Source: Niastella vici
Lineage (GTDB): Bacteria > Bacteroidota > Bacteroidia > Chitinophagales > Chitinophagaceae
Reading direction: 5' to 3'
Assembly: GCF_002077945.1 (NCBI RefSeq)
Contig: NZ_LVYD01000074.1
Span: forward strand, 1-64,000
DNA length: 64,000 nt
Under the pieces are notes generated by a model, which was not told where the DNA came from, did no database searches, and worked only from the letters and a program-made list of their open reading frames with translations. Every line of letters begins with the position of its first letter. The stretch's first letter is position 1. Shown one piece after another: positions 63,528-64,000 of this stretch. The translations under genes and the position numbers were made by a program.

Positions 63528-64000
63528 TTATGCTAGTACACTTTCTTTAATATCGTTATCTAAACCAAGAACAGCTTTCTGTTTACTTTTTGCTTCTAGT
63601 TGCATACTTCGCATTAATTGTATCATCCAGTCTATTAGTAACAAAGCAAATGTGGTTGTAAGAATGATTGGAAATGACTGAAATCGCAAGGCAGCCGAAG
63701 AGGCGAAGATGGTAAAACAGGCATTGATGAGCCATACAGCACCTGCCATAATAATGGTTTTATTAAATGTTGAATTGTATTGCCAGCCTTTTAATAGCAT
63801 GTAATAAAAAAGCCCAAAAAGCATGACAATATTGATAATGCCACTGAGTATGGGATAAAAATTAAGTACCCATACTTTTTTGTTTCCCATTCTCACTTTT
63901 ACTTTTGGGCTTTTGTACCCAAACCATTCTTTAGTTCCCATGTTGACTAAATCATTGCCACCATTGTATTCTTCCAAAAATTCAATTGGCGGTGCATAAT
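63528..64000 (-). CDS. GT-C-like multi-pass membrane protein, paralogue 3 (5' end outside window)
   Basis: The C-terminal ~157 residues only; the frame is open at the right edge. APPIEFLEEYNGGNDLVNMG then TKEWFGYKSPK aligns with the PPVEYLEIYNNGVMNIPDRA segment of paralogue 2. At least three membrane helices follow (IINIVMLFGLFYYMLLKGW, LINACFTIFASSAALRF, IILTTTFALLLIDWMIQLM). It is the most upstream visible gene of the minus-strand operon. Confidence 0.7.
   Translation of the reverse strand, partial: YAPPIEFLEEYNGGNDLVNMGTKEWFGYKSPKVKVRMGNKKVWVLNFYPILSGIINIVMLFGLFYYMLLKGWQYNSTFNKTIIMAGAVWLINACFTIFASSAALRFQSFPIILTTTFALLLIDWMIQLMRSMQLEAKSKQKAVLGLDNDIKESVLA

Noticed and set aside
1-64000. tRNA, rRNA or CRISPR features
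   Set aside because: No cloverleaf-like sequence, rRNA signature or regularly spaced repeat was seen on reading the intergenic regions, though no dedicated search could be run.

Overview
The window looks like a chromosomal segment of a Bacteroidota member, most likely Chitinophagaceae (Niastella/Chitinophaga-like). The pointers are SusC/SusD and FecR genes, DUF6443-type RHS proteins, a GH127 enzyme, DUF6520 and DUF4397 proteins, almost no Shine-Dalgarno sequences, TAnnTTTG-like -7 boxes and the dispersed CCCCTAAAGGGGG hairpin repeat common in this phylum. No tRNA, rRNA, CRISPR array or intact insertion sequence was seen.

Layout. (1) 1-11013: the end of a tail-fibre-like protein, two large secreted RHS proteins, and a small two-helix membrane protein at the RHS tip that could be an immunity protein. 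(2) 11224-16173: a prolyl-oligopeptidase (S9) enzyme whose start codon lies in a perfect 16-bp inverted repeat, a GH127 beta-L-arabinofuranosidase, and the wreck of a GH51-like gene beside a dispersed repeat. (3) 16283-39477: a plus-strand accessory island rich in effector-type domains: an alpha/beta hydrolase, a caspase-like protease with two unknown partner proteins, an ECF sigma factor followed by a NACHT-type NTPase fused to an FGE-like domain, an AT-rich GHKL ATPase plus receiver pair, a CAP protein, a patatin, a membrane-anchored AAA ATPase coupled to a TIR-like protein, an M19-like dipeptidase and a TerB-like protein. Two nearly identical sigma-factor cassettes (about 0.87 kb each, direct orientation) lie at 23.1-24.0 and 38.6-39.5 kb. 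Several island genes share an upstream motif, and FNR-type TTGATnnnnATCAA palindromes occur three times.

(4) 39711-44271 (minus): a tight operon with a multi-GAF sensor kinase, two stand-alone receivers and a membrane protein. (5) 44668-56663: a second S9-type hydrolase (minus), then FecR, SusC, SusD, a thioredoxin-fold protein and a DUF4397 lipoprotein, which together look like a nutrient-uptake locus. (6) 56789-59201: a scarred region in which a DUF4397-DUF6520-repeat unit was tandemly duplicated. The first unit was split by a 1.3-kb insert and the second lost most of its DUF4397 gene. (7) 59355-64000 (minus): a TlpA-like lipoprotein, a MauE/DoxX-like protein and three paralogous GT-C-like membrane proteins, probably one operon related to the DUF6520 peptide.

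The most interesting part is the 16-39 kb island. Its protease, lipase and TIR-like effectors, its NTPases and its sigma factors fit a regulated immune or cell-death island. Function is inferred from domains and context only.
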